Below are positions 8,283 to 16,278 of a stretch of DNA of 31,632 bases, in pieces. Made by a program: the position numbers and the translations under genes. The stretch comes from Pseudomonadota bacterium (GTDB taxonomy: Bacteria > Pseudomonadota > Alphaproteobacteria > Rhizobiales > Hyphomicrobiaceae): NCBI GenBank assembly GCA_023405815.1, contig JAEXXM010000071.1, positions 1 to 31,632 on the forward strand. The letters are read 5' to 3'. Positions within the stretch are counted from its first letter, which is position 1. Every line of letters begins with the position of its first letter. The notes under the pieces were generated by a model. That model was not told the DNA's origin. It searched no databases and saw only the letters and a list, made by a program, of their open reading frames with translations.

Positions 8283-8313
8283 AGTCTAAGACCTCAAGGT
8301 GCCAGAGGCTCAA
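8283..8313 (-). promoter_or_regulatory. MerR-family type promoter with 19-bp spacer
   Basis: On the minus strand TTGAGC (8313-8308) and TAGACT (8288-8283) are separated by 19 bases, the long spacer typical of promoters activated by MerR-family metal sensors. The spacer holds an imperfect dyad GCCTC...GAGGTC. The site lies about 45 bases before the Met-rich gene's start. The likely activator would be a CueR-like protein. The only MerR gene in the window (23049) is broken. Confidence 0.6.
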
Positions 8314-8493
8314 CAGCATAGTGCATACTGTCGCCTTGCTGCCCGTGTGATCTTGACGAGGATCAATAGCCCTTTCCGTTTGCGCAGAGCGGGTGCCAGC
8401 GATTGAGCGTGACAAATGTAGGGGCGGCCAAGCCGAACCATCCACCTTGGATTGCGCACAGTCTGCGCGCGTCCTGCCGAGCCGTCGATGCCG

Positions 8494-9708
8494 TTAGACC
8501 TTCACGAGCACGCCGGTGGCGTACATCACAGTGATACCGAGCGCGATGCCGCCGATCGCCGTCGGGGTGGCTAGCTCCCACCACTTGCCGCTCCCGCTGC
8601 GGACCAGATAGGCCGCGACCTCGACAATCACTTGCAGAATGGCTCCGACACCGATGGCCAACGCAAGTGCGGCCCAGTGCGGGCTGACAGCGAGGCTGCC
8701 AAGCCAAATCCCCACAATGGCCGGCGCGCCAGCGAGCAGCGCTAATCCGATAAAGCTCATCAGGGGCGGGCTGGCCCTGAGCAACGGCGCGGCAATGCCG
8801 ATTCCCTCGGTGAGGTTGTGCAGTGTGAATCCGAGGACGAGGAACGCCCCTAGCCCCGCCGCGCCGGCAGCAAAGGCAGCGCCAATCGCTAGCCCTTCGC
8901 CAAGATTGTGCAGGCCAATTCCGAGTGCGAGATAGGTCGCAAGCGCCAGTCCTGTGGGAATGCCATGGCGGCGTCCGATGGCAAGGAGGATGAGAAATGT
9001 CATCAGCGCCACCACGACAACCATAACGTGGCCCTGGAACGCGGCAGCGGATTCTCCCGCGTGCTCCAACGCATCCTCAACGGTGTCGACAAAAAGGAAG
9101 GCGAGCAAGCCAACCGTCAGTGCGAGCAGGAAGCTCATGCCGCCATGGCCCAGGCGGCGCAGGACGGGATAGAGCATGAGACCGAGCGCCACGGGTAAGA
9201 TGCCGACGAACGCACCGACCAGCGCCTGCGGCAGGAGCTCCTTGGTGCTGGGCTTTGGCGTCGCGATGGCAACAGCGATGTCGTGTTCGAAGGCTGTGCC
9301 AAGGCTGGTGACCACCTTGACCTTGTGCGCTTCGCCAAGAACCCACGGGTAGGGGATGTGCAGCCAGGCGCCGGCGACGCGGGCAAGGTCGCCGGCCGGG
9401 TCCTGTGTGAACTGCCAATAGGCCTCATCGACCTGGACCTGGGCGATCGTCATCGGCTCGGAGCCGCCGGCGCGTACCTTCAGATGGATGCCGTCCTGAT
9501 CGAGAACGGTTCGCTCGAAGGTGAGCTTTTCGACCGGCGGCGCGCCGCGTTCTAGCGTGCGAAAGACATCGCTCGACAGGAGCCAGGCGCTGGCGAGAGC
9601 GAGCAGCAGAGCGGGAAGCGCGAGCCACATGAGCCCTGCGTACCAGGAAGGGCCGGAACTCTTTGTCGGATCGGAGACAGCTGCGGCGCCAGGCGTCATC
9701 TCATTCAT
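8494..9708 (-). CDS. ZIP-family metal transporter
   Basis: A 404-residue inner-membrane protein. After one N-terminal membrane anchor (about 25-45), residues 55-165 form a soluble periplasmic-type domain. The rest is a multi-span ZIP core with the two signature motifs HNLGEG and HNLTEG, whose His, Asn and Glu line the binuclear metal site. ZIP proteins move Zn, Fe or Mn, normally inward. The extra N-terminal domain and coupling to a multicopper oxidase suggest a specialised role. Its ATG overlaps the oxidase stop in ATGA (9708-9705), so translation is coupled. Confidence 0.9.
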   Translation of the reverse strand: MNEMTPGAAAVSDPTKSSGPSWYAGLMWLALPALLLALASAWLLSSDVFRTLERGAPPVEKLTFERTVLDQDGIHLKVRAGGSEPMTIAQVQVDEAYWQFTQDPAGDLARVAGAWLHIPYPWVLGEAHKVKVVTSLGTAFEHDIAVAIATPKPSTKELLPQALVGAFVGILPVALGLMLYPVLRRLGHGGMSFLLALTVGLLAFLFVDTVEDALEHAGESAAAFQGHVMVVVVALMTFLILLAIGRRHGIPTGLALATYLALGIGLHNLGEGLAIGAAFAAGAAGLGAFLVLGFTLHNLTEGIGIAAPLLRASPPLMSFIGLALLAGAPAIVGIWLGSLAVSPHWAALALAIGVGAILQVIVEVAAYLVRSGSGKWWELATPTAIGGIALGITVMYATGVLVKV

Positions 9709-10837
9709 GCGATGCTATCCGTCACATCGAACATGCCCATCCAGCCGAGCTCGGCGAACTCGGACTGATGCGCGTGGAACATGTAGAGCCCGGCCTCATG
9801 CTCCTTGAAGGTGAACTCAAGAATCCCGCGCTGCGCCTGGCACTGCATCACGGTATCCACCGTCCTGAGCGTCGGCGTCAGCGTCGTCCCATGGTCGTAA
9901 TAGTCGAAGAAATTCGCGTGAACGTGCAGAGAATTGACCGGGTCGAACTCGGTCACATTGATGAGGTAGATGCGCACCGGCTTGCTGCGCATCACCTTAA
10001 TTGGATGCTTTGCGAAGTGATGGCCGACGGTGTTGACGCATAGACCTCGTTCTCACCGTCGAAGTTCGTGTCGAAGGCGTTCATCACCATCAAGAACTCC
10101 TGCCACTCCTCGTTCTCAGGCGTGCCAAGCAGACGGCAGCGGGCAACCGCAGCATGCTCCGGGTGGAGCGCCGGATCGGGGTCAACGATGAAGGCCCCAT
10201 ACATCCCTTTGTGGATATGCCGCTTCAGCGGGAACGCGTGGCAGTGATAGAGGTGGCAACCGAATGGCTTGGCATCGAACTCATAGACGAACTCTTCTCC
10301 GGGAGCGATGACGCCGGCTCCGGGGACGCCGTCAACGCGAGCCGAGTGGATTCCGTGGAAGTGCATGGAATGGGGATGCGCGCCACCATTGCGAAACACG
10401 ACGCGAACTCTATCGCCTTCCGTGACGCGCAGGCCAGGGCCGGGCACCCGTCCATTGTACGTCCAGGCGGGAAACATGATGCCAGGGGCAATCTCGATTT
10501 CCTTATCCACCGTACCGATCTCGAAGGTACGCAGCGTCCTCCCGTCGGGGAGCTGCGAGACCGCGCCGGTTTCCCAGTCGGTCAGCATTGCTGAGGGATC
10601 GAAGCCGTTGCGCGCAATATCGACGTCGCCGACGCTGATCATGTTGCCATGGGCATCGTGGCCCACGGCAGCATGGCGCGCGTGGCGTGGGACGTCGGCT
10701 GCGTAACCGGCGTGAGGCGGGGCCGTTTGTCCGGCCAAGAGCGTGGCGCTGGAGGCGGAAATACCTGTGACGGCGGCACCGCTGACGATGACCCCACGCC
10801 GACTTAGCCGTTGCTGGAGCCAGTTCTTATGCATCAT
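9705..10837 (-). pseudogene. multicopper oxidase, split by one frameshift
   Basis: A twin-arginine exported (SRRGVIVSG) multicopper oxidase of the two-cupredoxin-domain type. The first frame carries HPHSMHFHGIH and HLYHCHAFPLKRHIHKGMYG; the second carries SLHVHANFFDYYDHG and the type-1 site YMFHAHQSEFAELGWMGMF. All copper ligands are therefore present, but the frames do not join. The first ends after DGENEVYA with about 14 junk residues, and the second resumes as VNTVGHHFAKHPIKVMRSK only if one base is restored at about 10036/10037. A single-base deletion is the simplest explanation. The 4-base overlap at 9992-9995 could in theory let the second part be translated separately, without its complete domain. 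It could also be a sequence error. Start at ATG 10837. Confidence 0.88.
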
Positions 10838-10890
10838 GCGCTGAGCCTTGTTCGCCAACGGCGAGCTTTGTCGGACGCCGCTCGGCACAT

Positions 10891-10954
10891 AGTTGCAAAT
10901 AGGACCGAGTTGCAACTAGGCTGGATAGATGGCAGTGCCCCGTGATGCTGTCAA
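10891..10954 (-). promoter_or_regulatory. promoter and repeated GTTGCAA sites of oxidase operon
   Basis: On the minus strand a perfect TTGACA (10954-10949) precedes a poor -10 (CATCTA, 10931-10926) by 17 bases. Just downstream, AGTTGCAA occurs twice on the plus strand (10891-10898 and 10908-10915). The second lies within the perfect palindrome GTTGCAAC (10909-10916). Paired sites between promoter and gene fit a repressor operator; the regulator is unknown. Confidence 0.4.
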
Positions 10955-11040
10955 TGGGCTCGAGCAGCGGTGTCCCCGCGTGCTGAGGCGAACCCGAGTC
11001 TGACAAGACAACCAAGGGGCGGAGCCAAGGGCGGGCGCAT

Positions 11041-11850
11041 TCAGAACACTGCCTTATCCTTGTTCCGCGCTTTGTCCCACCCCCGCAGCGCCTCCATTCC
11101 CTTTACGCCTTTCAGCACCGCGCCATTGAGATCGGCATCAGCGAAGTTGGCGCCTGCCACATTCGCTCCGCTCAATACGGAGTGTGAAAGATCCGAGCCC
11201 TCGAGGTCGGCACCGGCAAGATCGGCATGCGTCAGGTCGGCGAAGAGCAAGTTTACGCGTGTCATGTCGGCTCGCCGCAAGTCCGCGCCGGCCAATAGAG
11301 CGCCGGAAAGATCTGTCTGCTTCGGTGTCTTTAATTCATTACCCCGCTCCGGCGGACCCAAGCGGGCTTCGGTGAGTTTTGTTCCGCGCATGTTGGCCCG
11401 GCTCAAACGCGCCATCAGCCGCGCGCCAGAGAGGTTGGCACCCTCGAAGCTCGGTGCGTTGGCCGCTGGCGCATGCAGGCTCAAGGAGCCGACCGCATCA
11501 TAGAGGCTTGCGCCCGAAAGATTCGCGCCGGCGAAATTCGTGCGGGCGACCTGCGTCCTGTCGAGCTTCGCGTTTCGCAAATCGGCGCGAGCAAGATTGG
11601 CCCCTGAGAGGTTCGCCCCAAGCAGGTTTGCACCGGCAAGCCTGGCACTCTTGAAGTCCAGGTCACTCAGGTCCAGGAACGACAGATCCCTGCCCGAGAA
11701 ATCGGGGCGGCTGCCAGGGGGCGCCTTGAAGAGCGTTTCGACAACCTCTCGCAACGGCAGTTCGGCGGACACGGTGGGGCTTGCTGCCGACATCGCTGCA
11801 GCGATGCCGCTTATGATGAGTTGAAAATGCCGTCGTCCGCCGCGCGCCAT
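11041..11850 (-). CDS. exported pentapeptide-repeat protein
   Basis: A 269-residue protein made mainly of A(D/N)LXX pentapeptide repeats (for example ANLLGANLSGANLARADLRNA and ADLTHADLAGADLEGSDLSH), which fold as a right-handed square beta helix. From about residue 50 there are two repeat blocks, separated by a less regular insert at about 115-175. The N-terminus (QLIISGIAAAMSAASPTVSA) looks like a signal sequence, so export is likely. I chose the ATG at 11850; upstream ATGs at 11892 and 12042 extend the frame but have no clear ribosome binding site. Some family members mimic DNA and bind gyrase, but nothing here indicates a specific target. Confidence 0.8.
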   Translation of the reverse strand: MARGGRRHFQLIISGIAAAMSAASPTVSAELPLREVVETLFKAPPGSRPDFSGRDLSFLDLSDLDFKSARLAGANLLGANLSGANLARADLRNAKLDRTQVARTNFAGANLSGASLYDAVGSLSLHAPAANAPSFEGANLSGARLMARLSRANMRGTKLTEARLGPPERGNELKTPKQTDLSGALLAGADLRRADMTRVNLLFADLTHADLAGADLEGSDLSHSVLSGANVAGANFADADLNGAVLKGVKGMEALRGWDKARNKDKAVF

Positions 11851-12125
11851 CGTCAACAGCAAAAGAAACATCAGTATCGGCGCTGGCGGCATAACAATCA
11901 ACCAGTCTGCAGCATGAACGCAGCCCGTCATGCCCGTAAGCGACAGTGTCGCCGTCCCGGTCGAAATTCGCAACTGGCTTACTATGGTTGACAGTCGTTG
12001 ATGGGAGGGACCTACTATCCGACCATTACCGTGCGTCATCACGCACGGAACGGCGGGTGGACCGGGACGCGGAAGAACTCACTGGTGCGGGGTTCTCAGC
12101 CCAGGCGTCATGCCGGAGTATGAGT
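11851..12125. other. divergent intergenic region
   Basis: This gap between the divergent pentapeptide gene and the His-rich gene at 12126 should contain both promoters. I see no further gene and no convincing promoter match. Confidence 0.3.
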
Positions 12126-12476
12126 ATGCAAAGAAGGCTTCTGATCGCTGCGTTCGCCTTCGCCGGCGGGATCATAGCTATCACCATGCCAACGGGTGCC
12201 GCCCGTCGAGGGCCCGGCCCATCGTTCGGTGACGCCCCGGCGACGCAAACCGGCCTTGTGCTGATCCGGCATCGTCACCACTCCGATAAGCGCCCCCGCT
12301 CAGGGCGCCGCTACTTTCCGCGGCATCCCCTGTTTGACCATCGGCCCAAGCTCTACGTGCCGTGGGTGAGCCTGCACGATCATCGTTACCGGCCCCACGG
12401 CTCTTACAGTTCCTACGTCTACCGCGCTCCGTATCTTCGCGACAATCCCTACGATCATCATCATCCGCATCACTAG
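12126..12476 (+). CDS. exported His/Tyr/Arg-rich protein
   Basis: A 116-residue protein. A signal peptide occupies about 1-24 (MQRRLLIAAFAFAGG through PTGAA). The mature part is rich in His, Arg, Tyr and Pro, with HRHHS, HPLFDHRP, HDHRYRPHGSYSSYVYR and a terminal DHHHPHH. I use the ATG at 12126 because GGAG is 7 bases upstream; an ATG at 12120 is too close to it. The protein belongs by composition with the other His-rich exported proteins of this island and probably binds metal in the periplasm. It ends 156 bases before the MntR-type regulator gene. No named family is recognised. Confidence 0.65.
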   Translation: MQRRLLIAAFAFAGGIIAITMPTGAARRGPGPSFGDAPATQTGLVLIRHRHHSDKRPRSGRRYFPRHPLFDHRPKLYVPWVSLHDHRYRPHGSYSSYVYRAPYLRDNPYDHHHPHH

Positions 12477-12489
12477 GCCTGGCACAGGC
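12477..12489 (+). repeat. short hairpin after His-rich gene
   Basis: GCCTG and CAGGC flank a 3-base loop immediately after the stop codon. There is no T tract, so a role as terminator is uncertain. Confidence 0.25.
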
Positions 12490-12632
12490 TAAGGACCGAT
12501 GATGCCCTTGTGGCACGCAAGGCAGTGCGATGCGCGTCCTGCACAGCAATGAAGTAAGTTTTTTGGCGGTGCCGTCGTGGCGATTGCGGCTGAGTGACTG
12601 TCGGCTACAGTACAGCTAGCGCTGGAGAAGAA

Positions 12633-13073
12633 ATGTCAACCATCGACCCCAAGGACGAGGCGAGGCGCGCCGAGCGGTTCAAGCGGGTGCGCGACGCACA
12701 CCAGACCGAATTGGCCGAGGACTACGTCAAGCTGATTGCCGAGCTCATCGAGGAGAAGGGTGAGGCGCGCTTGGTAGATTTGTCGGGGCGTCTGGGTGTC
12801 ACCAAGGCTACGGTCAACAACACGATCCAGCGCCTGCAACGCGATGGCTTCGTTACCAGCCAGCCCTATCGCGCGATCTTTTTGACTGACAAGGGTCGCA
12901 AGCTGGCTAGGGCCTCGCGCGAGCGCCACCACGTCGTGCGTGACCTGCTCATTGCCTTGGGTGTTGATGCTGAGGTGGCAGCCACCGATGCCGAAGGCAT
13001 CGAACATCACGTCAGCAAGGCGACGCTTGAAGCGTTCCGCAAGTTCCTGAACAAGGCTCGCCGCGCCCGGTGA
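12633..13073 (+). CDS. MntR/DtxR-family metal-dependent regulator
   Basis: A 146-residue cytoplasmic regulator. Residues 25-85 form a winged helix (LVDLSGRLGVTKATVNNTIQRLQRDGFV). The dimerisation and metal-binding half follows, with RERHHVVRDLLIALGV and DAEGIEHHVS, the family metal ligands (His, Glu, Asp). Length and lack of an SH3 domain fit MntR rather than DtxR. In such proteins bound Mn(II) or Fe(II) promotes DNA binding, often repressing metal uptake or activating efflux. GGAG lies shortly before the ATG at 12633; the longer frame from 12594 is not conserved-looking. Targets in this window are not obvious; the ZIP gene is one candidate. Confidence 0.88.
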   Translation: MSTIDPKDEARRAERFKRVRDAHQTELAEDYVKLIAELIEEKGEARLVDLSGRLGVTKATVNNTIQRLQRDGFVTSQPYRAIFLTDKGRKLARASRERHHVVRDLLIALGVDAEVAATDAEGIEHHVSKATLEAFRKFLNKARRAR

Positions 13074-13077
13074 ATGC

Positions 13078-13173
13078 GTTGAGACAAGCTCGGAAGTGCG
13101 GGATTTATTGGATGCGGTCGCCACCACTAGCGCGCAATAGCGCAGCGTCCATAGCTGCTTCGGATCACTAGCA
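13078..13173. repeat. 96-bp direct repeat, copy 1
   Basis: This segment starts four bases after the MntR stop codon and matches 23569-23663 over its whole length with one substitution and one single-base indel. On the minus strand both copies read as a protein fragment (DPKQLW...RYCALVVATASNKSRTSE). The indel shifts the frame in copy 2. It is probably the tail of a lost gene carried with mobile DNA. Confidence 0.85.
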
Positions 13174-13261
13174 GGAGGACAGGCCATCGGCCAGCTAGTC
13201 AGTACGCGCACGAAAAGCAGAAGCCGTTGCCAGCGGGGCGAGGTCCTATGGCGGTACCGAA

Positions 13262-13400
13262 AGTACCAAGATGCGCGATTGCGCTGCTTCTCTTGTGCTC
13301 CTCTCGCGGACGCGAATGCACCAAACTCCGTACATGCAAATTAGGAGCGCAAGGATACCTCCAGTCCTATATCAGGCATCAACTGCATCTGGGTGTGTGG
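13262..13400 (-). pseudogene. decayed copy of the 46-residue membrane protein
   Basis: DNA here is clearly homologous to 7175-7330. The protein pattern GGILALLICMYGVWCIRVRE matches GGILVLLICMFGVWRIRVRE of the intact copy. A net loss of 7 bases between the start codon and the hydrophobic span breaks the frame (the start reads MPDIGLEVSLRS and stops), and the conserved frame has no start codon. It lies directly downstream of a Met-rich remnant, the same order as in the intact cluster, so a block was duplicated and decayed. Confidence 0.75.
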
Positions 13401-13410
13401 AATGGCCCGA

Positions 13411-13631
13411 TTATGACCGAAGGTACTTGATGAGCGCCGCAATTCCGAGCACGAGCACGGCCAATACCAGGAGGCCGATGATGCCGCACCCGAGTATCAT
13501 GAGCCAGCCCATCATTCCATCGCCCATCATACCTTGGCCCATACTTGCGCCGTCGTAGCGGCCGAAATCGGGATTGGCAGTACTGGAATGAGAAGACCAA
13601 CCGCCAAAGCTACGGTGAGGGCGCTGGCCAC
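13411..13631 (-). pseudogene. frameshifted Met-rich small membrane protein
   Basis: A signal-peptide frame (from GTG 13631: VASALTVALAVGLLIPVLP through SAATTAQ) is followed, in another frame, by MGQGMMGDGMMGWLMILG, a hydrophobic span and IKYLRS. Removing two extra bases (a G in CAAGTAT and an A in CCAAGG) would restore AQYGPGMMGDGMMGW, a form seen in small Met-rich copper-island proteins. The downstream part alone (13542-13411, 43 residues) could still be translated. I treat it as broken. Confidence 0.6.
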
Positions 13632-14152
13632 CTTGTTTCGAATGGGGACATCGCCAGAAGACCAGAAAATATTAAAGCGCAGCATGTCCTACGGACCTTC
13701 CAATTGTATGGCCATTGAGGTCTCAACCCGCACTGTCACCTTGCGATGTCGGCACGTAGGTTAGAGAACGCGGGACGAAGGCTTGGACAGTGATGATCAT
13801 CTCGGCCTCGCGTCAATAGGCGACGAATAATCCTCCATCGCGTTAGGCAGCCCACCCGCGCGACCTTGATGAGCGAAATCGATATTTGCGACCCCTGTTA
13901 GGCGACCTTTTCCTAGCCCTTCGGACAGGACGCGGAGATTTTGCTTTCGCGGATAGAAAGAGGAGCCGGGTTCCAACGAATCGGGGGCGCCTCTCCTCTT
14001 CCACCGCAGATGCCGCCGAGACGATTTGCAGTACGAGAGCAACGACGGGACCGATTGCCGAATGTCACTGCAGGTGACATACGTGCTAATGGGCTGGACG
14101 TCGCCCAACTGGCGTGGGGTCAACTCGATACTGAAGCAGTGGAGACAGCGCG
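13632..14152. other. gene-free region
   Basis: I see no supported gene here. A minus-strand frame (14123-13797) has no family-like sequence. GTCAC-TGCAG-GTGAC (14062-14076) is a perfect 5-base-pair inverted repeat about 80 bases before the next gene and could be an operator. Confidence 0.35.
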
Positions 14153-14452
14153 ATGAAAAGATTGTCGTTATTTGTCGGTATCGCCGCAGCGACGTTTGCT
14201 GTTGTCACGGCCTCGACGGTGCGCGCAGCAGTCCTGTCGCCGGCGCCGATCGGCCCAGCGGTCACGAAAAACACAAGCGCCGTGCAACAGATTCACCTCC
14301 GGCGCCATCGCCATGGTCATCGCCACTACCGCCGTTACCGCTATGGCTTCGGCTATGGAGTGCCGTTCCTCTTTTTTGGCCATGGTCATCATGGTCATCA
14401 TGGATTCGGGCACGGTGGTTTTGGACACGGCGGGCATCACGGCCACCACTGA
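14153..14452 (+). CDS. exported His/Gly-rich protein
   Basis: A 99-residue exported protein. The signal peptide is residues 1-25 (MKRLSLFVGIAAATFAVVTAS, cleaved near VRA). A linker is followed by a basic His-rich segment (HLRRHRHGHRHYRRYRYGFGYG), a short hydrophobic patch (VPFLFF), and a GHGHHGHHGFGHGG tail ending HHGHH. GGAG lies 9 bases before the ATG. By composition it is another periplasmic metal binder, similar in plan to the proteins at 2832, 3649 and 12126. It has no recognisable catalytic domain. Confidence 0.75.
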   Translation: MKRLSLFVGIAAATFAVVTASTVRAAVLSPAPIGPAVTKNTSAVQQIHLRRHRHGHRHYRRYRYGFGYGVPFLFFGHGHHGHHGFGHGGFGHGGHHGHH

Positions 14453-14460
14453 GCATTGAT

Positions 14461-14636
14461 CACCTGGATAGCGCTGCAGTCAACGACGCATTGAGGCAGC
14501 GACATAGCGGCCCGTGGCCGTTTTGGAACCATTGCCGGTGCCTGCTGCCGCGGGAACGAAGCACAAGGAGGACTGCGAGAAATCCTTGGCCGATGCCCAA
14601 AAGCTGCTCGGCATCAAGTGGCAGCACAAGGAGTGA
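14461..14636 (+). pseudogene. remnant paralogue of the 22569-22829 gene
   Basis: One frame reads HLDSAAVNDALRQ and another, after a frameshift, reads KEDCEKSLADAQKLLGIK before a TGA at 14634. The latter matches YEECEKALEAAQKLLGIK of the intact 86-residue protein at 22569-22829, and the former resembles its AAVDKAF region. The signal peptide and the middle are missing. Directly upstream is a His-rich gene, so it may be what is left of a second copy. Confidence 0.7.
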
Positions 14637-15039
14637 CAATCGCGCGATATCCCTCTCTCCTCAGATCGCGCACGAAGAAAGCGGCACGGGGGCCAGCCTG
14701 TGCCGTTTTTTTTGCGCTGAGCGACAAGTTGGTCGGATCCCAATAGCAGCGCCGTTGCCGGGAGGGGGAGCCGAGCAGCTCTGCCGACGCTTGCCCGCCG
14801 CAACGCGTCCACTGGCAATTTGGACCGGTCCCAGACCGCGATGCACCCAACCGCAATCCTGTCGTCGCCGAGGCGCCAGCGCCTTGCCGCTAACGCGGCG
14901 ACCGCACTCGCGTGCACCGAGCCCGCTGCGCGGTCTCGGCCGCGCCGGCGGGATCCCTTCCGTTCTTGGCTGGCACCCCTTCAACTGTTGCGGGACTATC
15001 GCGAAGCTCGCTCGCGCGGCTCGGGTCTGAAGCGTGGCC
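14637..15039. other. gene-free region
   Basis: No intact gene is seen between the remnant at 14461-14636 and the antiporter pseudogene. Long minus-strand frames here are low-complexity Arg/Pro-rich readings with no homologous feel. Confidence 0.35.
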
Positions 15040-15605
15040 TCGATCGCGGCCGGCGGCGATAAGAAGGCCGTCCAAAGCAAGGAGACGAATCGGCGACCGT
15101 TGATCGCAAACAATACCGCGGCAAGGCCGAGGTAAATCCACGCGAGCCAAGTCAACGTGACGATCGTGCACGGCTCGTCGTTTCTGAAGTAGAACGCCAG
15201 CGCACCTGAACACCGAAGAGCCCAGCGAGCGCTAAAGATGATGCGATGGTCAGTCGCAGCCTTAGAAGGAGCCCGAGACCGAATAGTGACTGAGCTGCCG
15301 TGAGAAAGAACTCCTCGCTCTAACGGGCGTCGAGCGGCAGCGGGGATTTGATGCCGGCGCCTAAGCTCGTGGCCAGGGGCGGCATGCCGACAAGCAACGT
15401 CCACTGGTTGATTTTGTCACTGATCAATGCGGTGAGGCCGTTACCGGCACGGTTGGCCATCACAGACAGGACGGCCACCGACGATGCCGGAGCCTCACTG
15501 GCGAGCGGCGCAAGCCACTGGATGAGCAGGAACTCATTGATGCCAAACACGGTCCGGTCTCCACCATGCCCTCGGCGAAAGGCTCGGCGGCCGCAAGAAT
15601 GACGA
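15040..15605 (-). pseudogene. Ca2+/Na+-type cation antiporter, C-terminal remnant
   Basis: Several frames together spell the C-terminal half of a CaCA-family antiporter: ILAAAEPFAEGMVETG, then a frameshift to FGINEFLLIQWLAPLASEAP (the second alpha-repeat), an in-frame TAG after PLPLDAR, EEFFLTAAQSLFGLGLLL, then another shift to LAWIYLGLAAVLFAINGRR. At least two frameshifts and one stop show that it is dead. Homology ends abruptly near 15605, where the TPR gene begins on the other strand, marking an old junction. Confidence 0.82.
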
Positions 15606-15615
15606 ATGTGGGGGA

Positions 15616-16203
15616 GTGAAAGTGAGCGTGACCGCAACTATCATGCCCAATCCCAAAGCGGCTGTCGTGTACTACATTCGCGGGCTCGTCTTCTCGCGCC
15701 TCGGTCTTTGGCCCAATTCGTCGGACGATTTTGCCGTCGCATCGCGCCTCGACTCGAGCTTCCGAAGGGGGCTCGCAGACTACAGTCTTGGCTGGGCCCT
15801 TATGGCCCAGGGCCATTACAGCGACGCGATCGTGAGCTTCACGAAGGCCATCGCCCGCAGCCCTCTACCAGCCCCCTCCTATTTCCAGCGATCGCGCGCC
15901 TACGAGCAGCTCGGCGACATCGACGCCGCCATCTCAGACATGAATGCTGTCATTCGCTCCATTCCGAAGTACCCGGAGGCATATCATCGCCGCGCCCATC
16001 TATTCATGCGCAAACGCGTTCACGGCGTAGCATTGAACGATCTTACTGCAGCGGTGACCAACGATCCCGACGATCGCTTCGCGGGTGAAGATAGCGTCTA
16101 TCTCTGCGGCTCAAGGGTGTCCGACCAGCAATGTCGCCTGCGCCTGGATCCGACGATTCCGCCAGCCGCGGATCACCCGCGGCATTTCGAGTTTGCGCAC
16201 TAG
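15616..16203 (+). CDS. TPR-repeat protein, probably 5'-truncated
   Basis: A 195-residue reading frame with at least three tetratricopeptide repeats (YYIRGLVFSRLGLW, LADYSLGWALMAQGHYSDAIVSFTKAI, SYFQRSRAYEQLGDIDAAISDMNAVI, AYHRRAHLFMRK), a protein-binding helical scaffold. It has no signal peptide, unlike the neighbouring TPR protein at 16279, and begins right at the junction with the antiporter pseudogene. Its start is uncertain: GTG at 15616 or 15622 after GGGGGA, or ATG at 15643. The natural 5' end may have been lost and a chance start recruited. The C-terminal 60 residues, with two Cys, are not TPR. Confidence 0.65.
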   Translation: MKVSVTATIMPNPKAAVVYYIRGLVFSRLGLWPNSSDDFAVASRLDSSFRRGLADYSLGWALMAQGHYSDAIVSFTKAIARSPLPAPSYFQRSRAYEQLGDIDAAISDMNAVIRSIPKYPEAYHRRAHLFMRKRVHGVALNDLTAAVTNDPDDRFAGEDSVYLCGSRVSDQQCRLRLDPTIPPAADHPRHFEFAH

Positions 16204-16278
16204 CGCGCCGCGCTCTGCTTCCCGGAAGCTGCCACACTCCGAACCCATCTTAGCGGCCTCTCCAGAGAGTCAAGACAG

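Noticed and set aside
13797..14123. 108-codon minus-strand frame
   Set aside because: No start signal, no signal peptide and no protein-like pattern.
14661..15404. 247-codon minus-strand open frame as an intact gene
   Set aside because: Only one part (WIYLGLAAVLFAINGRR) is protein-like, and it belongs to the broken antiporter; the rest is noise.
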